A stretch of DNA of 64,000 nucleotides from Lysinibacillus sphaericus (GTDB lineage Bacteria; Bacillota; Bacilli; Bacillales_A; Planococcaceae). A program made the position numbers and the translations under genes. Location: positions 1,240,001 through 1,304,000 of the forward strand of contig NZ_CP015224.1 in NCBI RefSeq assembly GCF_001629735.1, read 5' to 3'. The notes under the pieces were generated by a model. That model was given only the letters and a program-made list of their open reading frames with translations. It was not told where the DNA came from and did not search any database. Positions 18,357 through 27,643 of the stretch are shown here, one piece after another (within the stretch, counting starts at the first letter, position 1; each line of letters begins with the position of its first letter).

Positions 18357-18759
18357 ATGTATAAGCATATTTTATTGGCTGTTGATGGTTCTGAGAATTC
18401 AGTGCGTGCCGCAAAAGAGGCAGTCAAAATTGCTTCTGAGAATTCATTGATTGAAATGGTGTATGTGGCAGATTTTGAAAAGGCAAAAACAGAAGTGTTA
18501 CATGCTGCATCTAGTGAAAGAACGTAAACGAAAGGTAGCACCAGTAGAAGAAGTTTTAAGAGTTGCTGGTAGTAATACAAAATTAATGATTTTACATGGT
18601 ACACCTGGTCCTAAAATTGTAAAGTACGCAGATGAAAAGCAAGTTGATATAGTTATCATTGGTAGCCGAGGCTTAAATTCATTACAAGAGATGGTGTTAG
18701 GAAGTGTAAGCCATAAAGTTATGAAACATGTTCATTGCCCAGCGTTAATTGTGAAATAG
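18357..18759 (+). pseudogene. universal stress protein (UspA), frameshifted
   Basis: The frame from ATG 18357 (AAGGGGG upstream) encodes the UspA N-terminus MYKHILLAVDGSENSVRAAK through VLHAASSE, then stops at 18525. The remainder is found in the next frame from about 18515 (KERKRKVAPVEEVLR...HGTPGPKIVKYA...IVIIGSRGLNSLQEMVLGSVSHKV). The ATP-binding G-x2-G-x9-GS motif is present in the second part, so one frameshift separates an otherwise complete gene. It lies directly after sulP. A single-base sequence error is possible. Confidence 0.85.
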
Positions 18760-18802
18760 TGAGGTCTATTAATCCCAATACAAGGGAAGGAGAAAACTTC
18801 TG

Positions 18803-19360
18803 ATGCGTAAATATGATACGCCTTTGGCTATTTTCTTTGCTCTATGCTCCACCAGTTTACTGATTGCATTTATATTTAATCACGATTTACTTGATTGGGC
18901 TTTTGCAAGACATCACAATCAGTTTTCTTGGTATATTAGACCTATATTTATAATTCCTTTTTGTTTTTTTGCCTTCAAAAGGAGCCTTGCCGGAATCTCC
19001 TTTACTCTGTTCTGCATTTTCACATCCATGTTTTGGTTCCCTGAACCGACTACTGTAGATACAATAGTGCAAGAATTTCTTCAATATGAAGTCGATTATT
19101 TAACTGGGGATTGGGAATTGGGTAAAATTTTGCTTACATTAATGGTACCACTATCTTTAACCCTCTTAGCTCTTGCTTTCTGGCAACGAAACATTTGGTT
19201 CGGCTTCTCGATTATGGCCTTTATAGCAATAGGGAAAGTAGGATGGAGTATCCTATTTGTAGGGAACTCTGGCAAATCTATAATTATTCCAGCAACATTT
19301 GGTCTTATAGTATGTATGGTATTTGTTTATCTCGGAATTACACGAAGTAAGAGGCGATAA
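18803..19360 (+). CDS. membrane protein of unknown function
   Basis: The 185-aa product has about five to six membrane segments, with a conserved-looking FTSMFWFPEPTTVD motif between segments and a basic C-terminus (TRSKRR). ATG 18803 follows GGAAGGAG. No family is named with confidence. It follows the Usp gene by 43 bp and may be co-transcribed with sulP. Its 3' 440 bp and the next 260 bp are duplicated at 31335-32004 in a degraded copy. Confidence 0.7.
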   Translation: MRKYDTPLAIFFALCSTSLLIAFIFNHDLLDWAFARHHNQFSWYIRPIFIIPFCFFAFKRSLAGISFTLFCIFTSMFWFPEPTTVDTIVQEFLQYEVDYLTGDWELGKILLTLMVPLSLTLLALAFWQRNIWFGFSIMAFIAIGKVGWSILFVGNSGKSIIIPATFGLIVCMVFVYLGITRSKRR

Positions 19361-19622
19361 AATAGAGGAACGGTGTTATCGAAGAATACGAAGATAAAGA
19401 CCTGAAATCATAGTGGAATTACAATCTTCTTATAGTACTATTTGCACAAGATTGAACCTTGTAAAGAAATAGAAGGGATGTATGTTGCGTAAACGACAAT
19501 GCGAGAAACGAAGCAATATCTTATTGATGTTTTTAACGATGATATGGTTAGCGTAATAGAAAATTCAATTGTAAAAAAATAAGTGAAATTTGAATAAAAA
19601 ATATTTATTATTATACTGTAAA
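18923..19622 (+). repeat. duplicated segment, copy 1
   Basis: About 700 bp (from TTTTCTTGGTATATTAG to TATACTGTAAA) recur at 31335-32004 in the same orientation with scattered substitutions, an indel of about 20 bp near 19310 and another around 19380. Copy 1 keeps the intact 3' part of the membrane-protein gene. No inverted repeats or transposase are seen at the edges. Confidence 0.85.
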
Positions 19623-19700
19623 TGGCGCAATCCTTTCTTCTGGAATGCGTCTTTCTTCGTCTAAAAGTCAAATTTAGAAAGCAAATTATAAATGTTGTGC

Positions 19701-19759
19701 AACTAACGGGTGTGATTGTTCAATAGAAGCGAAGATTTCCACTAATGTCCAGGTTAGTT
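19701..19759. repeat. AACTAAC...GTTAGTT intergenic repeat, copy 2
   Basis: This 59-nt element matches copy 1 at 15471-15526 almost base for base, with three extra bases in the middle and the same inverted seven-base ends. Similarity continues about 12 bases past the right end. Confidence 0.7.
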
Positions 19760-19812
19760 CAATGCATATATAATTCCAAAAAATAAATAATAAAGGAAGT
19801 AAGGTCACTTTC

Positions 19813-19821
19813 TGGTATAAT
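19813..19821 (+). promoter_or_regulatory. extended -10 promoter of nucleotidyltransferase gene
   Basis: TGGTATAAT is a perfect extended -10 box, 30 bases before ATG 19851. The -35 region is weak, as is common with extended -10 promoters. Confidence 0.5.
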
Positions 19822-19850
19822 TATGTATTTGAGATAATTAGGAGGTATAT

Positions 19851-20648
19851 ATGAAGACAAATATTTTAAATATACAAGAGGAAGCAAAAAAAATTGTAGA
19901 AAAAGTTGCTTATATTTATCAATATCATACAAGAGAGGATTTTATAGGTTTAATTGTTCACGGTTCCGTTGTAAAAGGTGGCATTATTCCAGGTTCAAGC
20001 GATATTGATTTTCATCTTTATTTGAAGGAAACGGCTTTTGAAAAACAAGGTATACTGCCATTGGAATTATATCTAAAAATTCATCGAGACTTAAGCAAAA
20101 TTGATATAAAACCATTTAGGTATATTCAATGTGATGCATTAACAGATAAATTGCCAGAGGGATTTATTGGTCCAGTTCCTGGCACTTATCAAATTGTGGC
20201 TGGAAGGCTACCAGTAGAGGAAGCATCAAATGGACAATTGAAGCAAACGGCATTACAATCATTAAATGATTTAACTGATGTTCCTAAGTATTTTTCTACA
20301 CTATTAGACCACGGAAAAGAGAGACTAACGAGAGTTGTACGTTTACTCAATACACAAGTTTCTCCAACCATTTATCACGTCCTCACTTTAATACATCAAG
20401 ATGCCATTGCAATATGGCAGATGCCAAAAAATAAGGCAATACACTTATTACCCGAAGAAATGAAAAAATTTGCAATTCAATTTTATGAATGTGCTAAAAG
20501 GTATTACCCTGATGAAATATCGGTTAATGATGCTTTAGGTATGATTGAAAATGGCGCAAAGTTCTTCGAAAGTGTAAATTTCTGGTTCAAACGAAACGAA
20601 AGTAAGATTATAAGTCAATGTTTTTCCACAAACGGGCGCCTTAATTGA
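19851..20648 (+). CDS. nucleotidyltransferase-fold protein
   Basis: The 265-aa product has the polymerase-beta-type nucleotidyltransferase motif HGSVVKG(x)GSSDIDFHL at residues 37-55, with the two metal-binding aspartates D51 and D53. The C-terminal half is helical. Members of this fold include aminoglycoside nucleotidyltransferases, but the substrate here is unknown. ATG 19851 follows TAGGAGG. It ends in a sequence (ACGGGCGCCTTAATTG) related to the small intergenic repeats nearby. Confidence 0.75.
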   Translation: MKTNILNIQEEAKKIVEKVAYIYQYHTREDFIGLIVHGSVVKGGIIPGSSDIDFHLYLKETAFEKQGILPLELYLKIHRDLSKIDIKPFRYIQCDALTDKLPEGFIGPVPGTYQIVAGRLPVEEASNGQLKQTALQSLNDLTDVPKYFSTLLDHGKERLTRVVRLLNTQVSPTIYHVLTLIHQDAIAIWQMPKNKAIHLLPEEMKKFAIQFYECAKRYYPDEISVNDALGMIENGAKFFESVNFWFKRNESKIISQCFSTNGRLN

Positions 20649-20759
20649 AAAGGATAGCAAAACCCCGAAGCAACAATCTTTGAGAGAACTGTCTATCCAA
20701 TTAAAGGAAGCAGTTTAGTTTTATATTTTTGGGATTTAAAGATATAAGGAGGAAAAGGC

Positions 20760-21083
20760 ATGCAAATACTGTTAATTCGCCACTGAGAATGTGAAGCAGA
20801 TATTTTAAACGTACATGAAGGGAGAGTTTTGAGAATGGAGAGACATTCATAGAATTTCGAATGAGAATAGAAACGATATTTTCAAAGATTGTGATAGGAG
20901 ATACATATGAAAGTATAGCGATTGTTGCTCATGGTGGAGTAATTAATAATATATTACGTGCTTTTTACCAAATGCCAATCAATATGGATTATTATTTTAA
21001 AATTGGAGATACGGGAATTAGCCTAATTGAACTTACGAAAAGGAAAAGGTAATTCACATTCTAAATGATACGAATCATTTAGA
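20760..21083 (+). pseudogene. histidine phosphatase family protein, decayed
   Basis: ATG 20760 follows AAGGAGG. The start MQILLIRH is the phosphoglycerate-mutase-type RHG motif, but the glycine codon of RHGE has become TGA. After about 25 codons a large internal part is missing. The frame resumes at FRMRIETIFSKIV, then IAIVAHGGVINNIL (the second catalytic histidine) and FKIGDTGISLIEL, and shifts once more before VIHILNDTNHLD. A clear pseudogene with three independent lesions. Confidence 0.85.
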
Positions 21084-21148
21084 TAATAGGATAACTTTCT
21101 TAAAAATCTTGTTCCACTTTTTAAGAAACCTATTTAATCAATAGAATT

Positions 21149-21179
21149 CCACCGTTAATTTTAAAACGGTGGATTTTAT
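21149..21179 (+). terminator. Rho-independent terminator
   Basis: CCACCGTT / AACGGTGG stem followed by ATTTTAT, after the decayed phosphatase gene. Confidence 0.7.
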
Positions 21180-21247
21180 AACGAAATTAAAAGGTTACAG
21201 GATACTTTTATTCAAATATTATTTCAACGCTACCGGAGGAGATTTAT

Positions 21248-21850
21248 TTGCGGACAGATATAGATAATTGGGAATCAATCACCACAACAGAAATTAATAA
21301 GCTCTTTTCTATTATTCCGATTAAATGGGGTATTGGAGGGGGATGGGCTTTAGATTTATATTTAGGCGAACAGTCAAGGGCACATGATGATATTGATGTA
21401 ATATTACTTCGAGAGGAACAATTGACCGCCTATAATCATTTGTCAAGTGATTGGATGTTATACAAAGCAGAGAATGGGAAACTTGTTCCTTGGCAAGAAG
21501 GTGAGTTTTTAAAAACCACAAATGATATCTGGGTTACAAAAAGCAGTAGTTCTCCCTGGGCTTTTCAAATTATGTTAGTAGAGACAGAGCAACAATCCTG
21601 GATTTACAGGAGAGAAAAATCTATTCGAAGAAGATTAGAGGATATATTTTTAAGAACAGATGATGAGATACCTTACCTGAGACCCGAAATTCAACTCCTT
21701 TATAAAGGTGGTAGTTCAAAGGTTAGAGAAAAAGATTTTAAAGATTTACAAATTATGCTTCCACATTTACTGCCTGAACAAAGGGATTGGTTAAAAATGA
21801 CTTTGAAAAGACAATTTCCAACTGGTCATTCGTGGCTTGACTATATCTAA
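21248..21850 (+). CDS. aminoglycoside/lincosamide nucleotidyltransferase-like protein
   Basis: The TTG start at 21248 follows GGAGGAG. The 200-aa product has the motif WGIGGGWALDLYLG...AHDDIDV (27-51) of the aminoglycoside-adenylyltransferase-like family, with the metal-binding pair D48/D50. A later YLRPEIQLLYK block is also typical. Such proteins transfer AMP to antibiotics in some cases, while many chromosomal members have no known substrate; resistance is not implied. Single gene with its own downstream hairpin. Confidence 0.8.
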   Translation: MRTDIDNWESITTTEINKLFSIIPIKWGIGGGWALDLYLGEQSRAHDDIDVILLREEQLTAYNHLSSDWMLYKAENGKLVPWQEGEFLKTTNDIWVTKSSSSPWAFQIMLVETEQQSWIYRREKSIRRRLEDIFLRTDDEIPYLRPEIQLLYKGGSSKVREKDFKDLQIMLPHLLPEQRDWLKMTLKRQFPTGHSWLDYI

Positions 21851-21920
21851 GAGTGAAATGTGATCGAAAACAGAAGTTATTATTAATTCCGAAAATTAGG
21901 AATCTTGTTCAACAATCGGC

Positions 21921-21952
21921 CGCTTTCCGTAATAAGGAAAGCGTCTTTATTC
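21921..21952 (+). terminator. Rho-independent terminator
   Basis: CGCTTTCC / GGAAAGCG stem followed by TCTTTATT. It lies in a TTGTTCAACAATCGGCCGC context that resembles the other small intergenic elements here. Confidence 0.7.
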
Positions 21953-22143
21953 ATAGAAAGGGCCAGATTGTGCAATAAATATAGCTAATAGATGCATTCG
22001 GAAATTTTCTTTAAACAGTAATCACTGCTACTTTGATAATATTTCTTATTTTTACGGATAAACATACAACTAATTTTCAATGAAAGACGTTTCTAAAACA
22101 ATTGCATATGATAATACGATGAATCTGTGAAGGGAATGATTAA

Positions 22144-22968
22144 ATGTATTATCAATCTAACGGGTATCCATATCAAACCCCTTATTATGGAAATGCATCA
22201 ATGCATCATTATATGGAATACCCGAATTACTGGACATACCCTTATGGGGCAATTCCTGCAAATCAATTAAATCCTTATCATGCTACCAATGGTAATAATG
22301 AAATAATGTTAAAAGATTATGGGGCTAACCCATTTGTCATTAATATTAACGAGGCGTCAAAGCAAAACAATACGTATCGTACAGCTTTATGGACAGGAAA
22401 GCATTTACAGCTAACATTAATGAGTCTAAATCCAGGAGAAGATATTGGACTAGAAATGCATCCTAATGTCGATCAATTCTTACGTATAGAGCAGGGTCAA
22501 GGGGTAACTCAAATGGGCGAGAGTAAAGATAATTTAACCTTTAAAAGAAATGTCCATGATGATTTTTCCATTTTTATCCCTGCCGGAACATGGCATAACT
22601 TAACAAATACAGGAAGTATTCCACTAAAACTGTATTCAATCTATTCCCCGCCTAACCATCCGTTTGGAACCGTTCACCCTACTAAAGCTGCAGCAACGGC
22701 TGGAGAAAAGGGTAACAATAACAGTAATGGAAATACCGTTATTTCTGGCAAGACTCCAGATGAATGGGTGCGGTACACGGAATTCTTGGTAAATGAAGGA
22801 TTAGAGGATGTTCAAAGAGGAATAAATCCAACACACATTCTTCAGGAATTTATTCTTATGGGGGTTCTAGTAGGAAAAGGATATTCTCCAGAAAAGGCAT
22901 ATGAGACAGTGGAAGAATGGGAACGGACAGGGGAATCTAAACTTCTACAACAAAGCAAAAATATGTAG
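22144..22968 (+). CDS. cupin domain protein with Tyr/Pro/Asn-rich N-terminus
   Basis: The 274-aa product starts with about 60 residues rich in tyrosine, proline and asparagine, like spore-coat-type proteins. A single cupin barrel follows at about 85-185. Motif 1 reads PGEDIGLEMHPNVDQFLRIEQG and motif 2 IPAGTWHNLTNTG, which keep most of the metal-binding pattern. The C-terminal 70 residues are helical. ATG 22144 follows AGGGAATG. A coat or spore-surface role is suggested by composition only; the enzymatic role is unknown. Confidence 0.75.
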   Translation: MYYQSNGYPYQTPYYGNASMHHYMEYPNYWTYPYGAIPANQLNPYHATNGNNEIMLKDYGANPFVININEASKQNNTYRTALWTGKHLQLTLMSLNPGEDIGLEMHPNVDQFLRIEQGQGVTQMGESKDNLTFKRNVHDDFSIFIPAGTWHNLTNTGSIPLKLYSIYSPPNHPFGTVHPTKAAATAGEKGNNNSNGNTVISGKTPDEWVRYTEFLVNEGLEDVQRGINPTHILQEFILMGVLVGKGYSPEKAYETVEEWERTGESKLLQQSKNM

Positions 22969-23432
22969 AAAAACTTTTAAAGATAATGGATACAGATATC
23001 ATTCAATTAAGACACTCATGTAGAAATGGGTGTTTTCTTGTTATAGGGCCATAATTTGAATAAAATACAATAATTAAATAGTACGCGGAGGTTGTGAAGA
23101 AAAGTACTTAAACTCTCATACTTATTTAAAATGGAGCTTTTGAGGTTTCTATTAGATAAGGATTGAGAGATATTTTTTAATCAAACTATATTTCATAAAG
23201 ATACAGTAATATCGATAAATAAGGCAAAGTAAACAAATCCTAATTCTAATGAATTTGTTTTAAGAGAGTTGAAATAAGAAATTTTCAAATTGGGCAAATT
23301 TCTGTTGCAATTCAAAACTTTAAAACATAATATAAGAATATAGTTATATACATATTAATTCACCTTTCCTTAACGAGGTGATTTTATATAAATTGATATA
23401 TAAGCAAATAATTATATAAGGAGCTCAGATAA
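22969..23432 (+). other. intergenic before ars operon
   Basis: It holds the cupin gene terminator, then AT-rich DNA. A second hairpin (TCACCT / AGGTGA followed by TTTTATAT, about 23361-23386) and overlapping TATA-rich sequences just before arsR are probably the ars promoter/operator region. A precise ArsR site cannot be fixed by eye. Confidence 0.4.
23012..23040 (+). terminator. terminator of cupin gene
   Basis: ACACTCAT / ATGGGTGT stem with one G-T pair, then TTTCTTG. Confidence 0.65.
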
Positions 23433-23759
23433 ATGGAAAACACACTAATTGAAAAACAACTAAAAGCAGCAGCTGATTTAAATCGTATTAAATTACTTGC
23501 ATGCATGAAAAATGGGGAGGTATGTGTATGTGATTTGGTGGATGTGCTAGGAATATCACAACCAGCCGTTAGTCAGCATCTACGAAAATTAAAGGAGGCA
23601 GGCATTATTACGGAACGAAAAGTAGGGACTTGGAAACATTACCGTTTAGTAGAGGAACAAACGCCACTGATGAAGGGGATTTTAGAACAAATTCAGCCTT
23701 TAAACGGGTGCAACTGTGGCACAGATTGCTGCCATGTAGGGGGAAATACAAATGAGTAA
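23433..23759 (+). CDS. arsR: arsenic-responsive repressor ArsR
   Basis: ArsR-family winged-helix repressors release operator DNA on binding As(III)/Sb(III). The 108-aa product has the metal-binding pair C31/C33 in EVCVCDL at the start of the recognition-helix region, a helix-turn-helix ([17 protein letters not shown], 41-57) and an extra C-terminal cysteine cluster (C93, C95, C99, C100). It heads the ars operon and overlaps acr3 by eight bases, so it most likely autoregulates the whole operon. ATG 23433 follows AAGGAG. Confidence 0.93.
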   Translation: MENTLIEKQLKAAADLNRIKLLACMKNGEVCVCDLVDVLGISQPAVSQHLRKLKEAGIITERKVGTWKHYRLVEEQTPLMKGILEQIQPLNGCNCGTDCCHVGGNTNE

Positions 23760-24810
23760 TGAATCATTAACCAAACAGCTTTCTTTTTTAGATCGTTACC
23801 TTACCCTTTGGATATTCGTTGCGATGGGAATAGGTGTTGTATTAAGTATCACCATGCCTAATGTTGGTGAAGCGTTAGAGTCCATGTCTATTGGCACAAC
23901 GTCTATACCGATTGCTATCGGGTTAATTGTCATGATGTATCCCCCATTAGCAAAAGTAAAGTATGAAGAAATGTGGCGAGTGTTTAAGGATTGGAAAGTG
24001 CTATTACTATCACTTTTACAAAACTGGTTACTAGGCCCGTTCCTCATGTTCTTTTTAGCGATTATCTTTTTACATGATTACCCAGAATATATGGCTGGAC
24101 TCATTATGATTGGCTTAGCTCGATGTATTGCCATGGTGATTGTGTGGAATGTTTTAGCGCGTGGAGACCGTGAATATGTAGCTGGTTTAGTTGCATTTAA
24201 CTCTATTTTTCAAATTTTAACATATTCTATTTTTGCTTACTTTTTCTTAAATGTATTACCTGGTTGGTTTGGTCTAGAGAATTTCCATGTATCTATTTCT
24301 ATGTGGGAGATTACAAAGAGCGTTCTAATTTACTTAGGAATACCATTTGCTGCAGGGTTCCTCACACGATGGGTAGGGATTAAAACAAAAGGAAAACAGT
24401 GGTATGAGGAAAAGTTCTTACCGAAAATTTCACCACTGACTCTAATTGCACTGCTGTTCACGATTGTGATGATGTTTGCTTTAAAGGGAGAGCAATTAGT
24501 AGAACTGCCACTTGATGTAGTGCGGATTGCTATTCCATTATTTATTTACTTTGTGATCATGTTTACTGTGTCATTCTTCTCTTCCCGTAAAGTTGGGGCA
24601 TCTTATCCTGTCACAGCAGCTCTTTCTTTTACAGCTGCTAGCAACAACTTCGAGTTAGCAATTGCTGTTTCAGTGGGTGTGTTTGGTCTGCATAGTGGCG
24701 TGGCATTTGCCGCTGTTATTGGACCACTAGTGGAAGTACTAGTCCTCATTGGACTTGTATGGGTTGCCTTACGTTGGCAGAAAAAATACTTTAAAACCAT
24801 TAAATTATAA
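23752..24810 (+). CDS. acr3: arsenite efflux transporter, ACR3 family
   Basis: The 352-aa membrane protein with about ten helices exports As(III). It belongs to the ACR3 type rather than the ArsB type: length, the [16 protein letters not shown] segment and the essential cysteine in the LARCIAMV motif (about C125). The start overlaps arsR (ATGAGTAATG), indicating translational coupling. With ArsA encoded downstream it may work as an ATP-driven pump or alone. Confidence 0.93.
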   Translation: MSNESLTKQLSFLDRYLTLWIFVAMGIGVVLSITMPNVGEALESMSIGTTSIPIAIGLIVMMYPPLAKVKYEEMWRVFKDWKVLLLSLLQNWLLGPFLMFFLAIIFLHDYPEYMAGLIMIGLARCIAMVIVWNVLARGDREYVAGLVAFNSIFQILTYSIFAYFFLNVLPGWFGLENFHVSISMWEITKSVLIYLGIPFAAGFLTRWVGIKTKGKQWYEEKFLPKISPLTLIALLFTIVMMFALKGEQLVELPLDVVRIAIPLFIYFVIMFTVSFFSSRKVGASYPVTAALSFTAASNNFELAIAVSVGVFGLHSGVAFAAVIGPLVEVLVLIGLVWVALRWQKKYFKTIKL

Positions 24811-24822
24811 GGAGCAATTACT

Positions 24823-25242
24823 ATGACAAATACACTTTATTTCTTATGTACAGGAAACTCATGTCGAAGCCAGATGGCTGAAGGATGGGCAAAGAAATTA
24901 CTCCCTACCAATTGGACAGTTAAAAGTGCTGGTATTGAAGCACATGGCGTCAATCCGAATGCTATTAAAGCGATGGCGGAGGTAGGGGTTGATATTTCAA
25001 ATCATACATCCGATTTAATTGATTTTGAGACATTAAACAACGCCACATTAGTTGTCACTTTATGTGGGGATGCAGCTGATAAATGCCCAATGACACCTCC
25101 TAACGTTCGTCGTGAGCATTGGGGATTTGAAGATCCAGCGAAAGCGACAGGTACTGATGAAGAGAAGTGGGCTGTATTCCAAAATGTTCGTGATGCAATT
25201 GGTAAACGCATTGAACAATTTGTAGCTGAGGAGCTGAAATAA
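24823..25242 (+). CDS. arsC: arsenate reductase, thioredoxin-coupled
   Basis: ArsC reduces As(V) to As(III) for export. The 139-aa product has the low-molecular-weight phosphatase-like P-loop CTGNSCRS with C9 and C14, and the redox pair C81 and C88 in LCGDAADKC, as in the Staphylococcus/Bacillus thioredoxin-linked enzymes. It follows acr3 by 12 bases with AAGGAG upstream. All catalytic cysteines are present. Confidence 0.94.
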   Translation: MTNTLYFLCTGNSCRSQMAEGWAKKLLPTNWTVKSAGIEAHGVNPNAIKAMAEVGVDISNHTSDLIDFETLNNATLVVTLCGDAADKCPMTPPNVRREHWGFEDPAKATGTDEEKWAVFQNVRDAIGKRIEQFVAEELK

Positions 25243-25243
25243 A

Positions 25244-25603
25244 TTGAAAAAAATTCATATCTATGAGCCAGCAATGTGCTGTTCTACAGGCTTATGTGGA
25301 CCCTCTATAGACCCAGAATTATTGCGTATGTCATTTATTATGAATAATTTAAAGAAAACAAACATAGAAGCAAAAAGATTTAATCTTACAAACGAGCCAA
25401 ATGCTTTTGTAGAAAACGAAGCAATCAATCAACTATTAATGTCAGAAGGAATGGAAGCCTTGCCTGCAACATTTGTGGATGGAGAATTACTTTGCAAAGG
25501 GATCTATCCAACAAATGAACAATTTTCACAGTGGTCAGGACTTTCAGAAGACGAATTACTAAAAAAGCCAAAAGTACGCTTGTCACTAAAAGGAGATGCG
25601 TAA
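25244..25603 (+). CDS. arsD: arsenic metallochaperone ArsD
   Basis: ArsD hands As(III) to the ArsA ATPase. The 119-aa product starts with TTG at 25244, one base after arsC, using GAGGAG in the arsC end. The three metal-binding cysteines C12, C13 and C18 (CCSTGLC) are present; the C-terminal cysteine pairs of some homologues are absent. It lies next to arsA as is usual. Confidence 0.92.
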   Translation: MKKIHIYEPAMCCSTGLCGPSIDPELLRMSFIMNNLKKTNIEAKRFNLTNEPNAFVENEAINQLLMSEGMEALPATFVDGELLCKGIYPTNEQFSQWSGLSEDELLKKPKVRLSLKGDA

Positions 25604-25604
25604 G

Positions 25605-27365
25605 ATGGAACGCTTTACAAGAAGTCATTTCCCAGACACCCCATTCCTGTTTTTTACGGGGAAAGGGGGCGTTGGGAAAACATCGGTTGCGTGTAGCCTA
25701 TCAATAGCCATTGCAAAGGAAAGGAAAAAGGTACTTTTAATTAGTACAGACCCCGCTTCCAACTTACAAGATATTTTTGGCCAAACGCTTTCTAATAGTC
25801 CAACAAAAATTGAAGGCATAGACAATTTATTTGCAATAAATTTGGACCCTGAACAGGCGGCACAGCATTACAAAGAGCAAATGGTTGGTCCGTACCGTGG
25901 AAAACTACCTGATGTGGTATTACAAAATATGGAGGAGCAACTTTCTGGTGCTTGCACAGTAGAAATTGCTGCTTTTAATGAATTTGCAACACTATTAACT
26001 GATACTTCAGTCATTGGAAATTTTGACACAGTCGTGTTTGATACAGCGCCAACAGGGCATACGTTACGATTATTACAACTGCCTTCTGCATGGTCTACGT
26101 TTCTAGATGATAACACGACTGGTACCTCATGTTTAGGTCCTTTAAAAGGGCTAGAACAGCAACGAGAAGTCTATAAAGAGGCAGTTGAACGTTTAAAGAA
26201 TGCTAATCAAACAACGTTAATGTTAGTGACACGTCCTGAGGAAAACCCTTTAAAGGAAGCAGCACGTGCTTCTCAGGAGCTGTTTGAAATCGGTATTCAA
26301 AATCAGACATTACTAATTAATGGATATATGAGTAATGTCTATTCTACTGATGATATTGAAGAGGCTTTCATTGCGCGTCAAGCTGATGCATTAGCAAGAA
26401 TTCCTGATGAACTAAATCGATTTGAGCATTTCTACTTACCATTTGTACCATACTCATTATCAAGTATTGAGCGTCTGCAAGCATGGATGACTGACCAAGA
26501 AGTTGTATATGAAGATGAATCAAATGAAGAAACTAAGATTCCTGAGATAGAAGAAATGATTGCGGATTATTTAGAACGTAAGCCGAAACTCATTTTTACG
26601 ATGGGTAAAGGTGGGGTTGGAAAAACAACGGTGGCTTCTTATATTGCATTACGATTAGCGGAAGAGGGTACTCATGTACATTTAACTACAACAGATCCTG
26701 CCGCACATCTCAATTGGACATTCGGTGATGACAACGTTAAAAATTTAACGATAAGTCGTATTGATCCAAAAGCAGAAGTGGCAAACTATGAAGCAGAAGT
26801 GCTTGCAAAGGCAAGTGAAACGATGAATGAGGAAGGTTTAGCATTTGTGAAAGAGGATTTGGCTTCTCCTTGTACAGAGGAAATAGCTGTATTCAGAGCA
26901 TTTGCTAACGTGGTAGAAAATCATCAAGATGAAGTCATTATTATTGATACCGCACCAACAGGGCATACGTTGCTTTTACTAGACGCAACAGAAGCTTATC
27001 ATCGGGGTTCACAAGGGGATATTCCTCCAGCTGTTTCTAACCTGTTACCAAGGTTGCGTGATGCCTCTTATACGAGTGTTGCCATTGTAACTCTTCCTGA
27101 AGCAACACCTGTTTATGAAGCTTCGCGCTTACAAGAAGATTTACACCGTGCTGGATTATCTGTTGATTGGAGGGTTGTTAATCAGACATTTTCATCTATC
27201 TATACAACAAGTCCAACATTAATTCAAAAACAACAAGCTGAAACAAAATGGCTAAAAGAAGTTAGATCCATCAGCAATAATCAATTTGTGGCCATTCCAT
27301 GGGTAAAAACGCCACCGGTTGGAACACAGGGCTTACATGAATTAAAAGGAGAGAATAACAAATGA
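25605..27365 (+). CDS. arsA: arsenite-activated ATPase ArsA
   Basis: ArsA is the ATPase that energises arsenite export. The 586-aa product contains two homologous halves, each with a P-loop (GKGGVGKTS at about 19-27 and GKGGVGKTT at about 333-341) and a DTAPTGHTL signature. The three arsenic-binding cysteines (about 116 in GACTVE, 175 in SCLGPL, 423 in SPCTEE) match those of characterised ArsA. ATG 25605 was chosen because AAAGGAG is about ten bases upstream; an ATG at 25596 is too close to it. The stop overlaps the next gene by ATGA. Confidence 0.93.
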   Translation: MERFTRSHFPDTPFLFFTGKGGVGKTSVACSLSIAIAKERKKVLLISTDPASNLQDIFGQTLSNSPTKIEGIDNLFAINLDPEQAAQHYKEQMVGPYRGKLPDVVLQNMEEQLSGACTVEIAAFNEFATLLTDTSVIGNFDTVVFDTAPTGHTLRLLQLPSAWSTFLDDNTTGTSCLGPLKGLEQQREVYKEAVERLKNANQTTLMLVTRPEENPLKEAARASQELFEIGIQNQTLLINGYMSNVYSTDDIEEAFIARQADALARIPDELNRFEHFYLPFVPYSLSSIERLQAWMTDQEVVYEDESNEETKIPEIEEMIADYLERKPKLIFTMGKGGVGKTTVASYIALRLAEEGTHVHLTTTDPAAHLNWTFGDDNVKNLTISRIDPKAEVANYEAEVLAKASETMNEEGLAFVKEDLASPCTEEIAVFRAFANVVENHQDEVIIIDTAPTGHTLLLLDATEAYHRGSQGDIPPAVSNLLPRLRDASYTSVAIVTLPEATPVYEASRLQEDLHRAGLSVDWRVVNQTFSSIYTTSPTLIQKQQAETKWLKEVRSISNNQFVAIPWVKTPPVGTQGLHELKGENNK

Positions 27366-27643
27366 AAATGAGTCCAGAAGGTAAAAATTATTTAGAACAG
27401 GTATTAGCTGATTCAGAGGTTAAAACGCTTCGTTTCTTTGGTATTGCAGGCTGCTGTGGAGTTAATTTAGGTGTAGGCTTAGAAGCACCAGTAGCAGAAG
27501 ATGCAATCCACACAATTGAAGGTATCGAAGTCGCAATTCATCCTGATATTGCACCGCAATTAACAGATGTTACGATCCATGCAGAAGAAGAGAATGGTGA
27601 ACTAGGTTTAGTATTAGTTGGATACTCACCAACATCTTGCTAA
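27362..27643 (+). CDS. HesB/IscA-like protein in ars operon
   Basis: The 93-aa product is a HesB-like (iron-sulfur biogenesis fold) protein. It carries a GCCG motif near residues 30-33 and a C-terminal cysteine (PTSC), a pattern related to HesB-like selenoproteins in which one of these cysteines is selenocysteine. Its ATG overlaps the arsA stop (ATGA), so it is translationally coupled to the arsenic genes. The role in arsenic handling is not established; the cysteines could bind As(III) or an iron-sulfur cluster. It is the last gene of the operon. Confidence 0.8.
   Translation: MKMSPEGKNYLEQVLADSEVKTLRFFGIAGCCGVNLGVGLEAPVAEDAIHTIEGIEVAIHPDIAPQLTDVTIHAEEENGELGLVLVGYSPTSC

Larger units (their letters stand above)
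19361..19850 (+). other. intergenic: duplicated tail and repeat element
   Basis: This stretch contains the non-coding end of the duplicated segment (to 19622), a hairpin-like GCGCAATCC...GGAATGCGTC sequence (about 19625-19655), repeat copy 2 and a promoter-like sequence before the nucleotidyltransferase. No gene was recognised. Confidence 0.5.
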
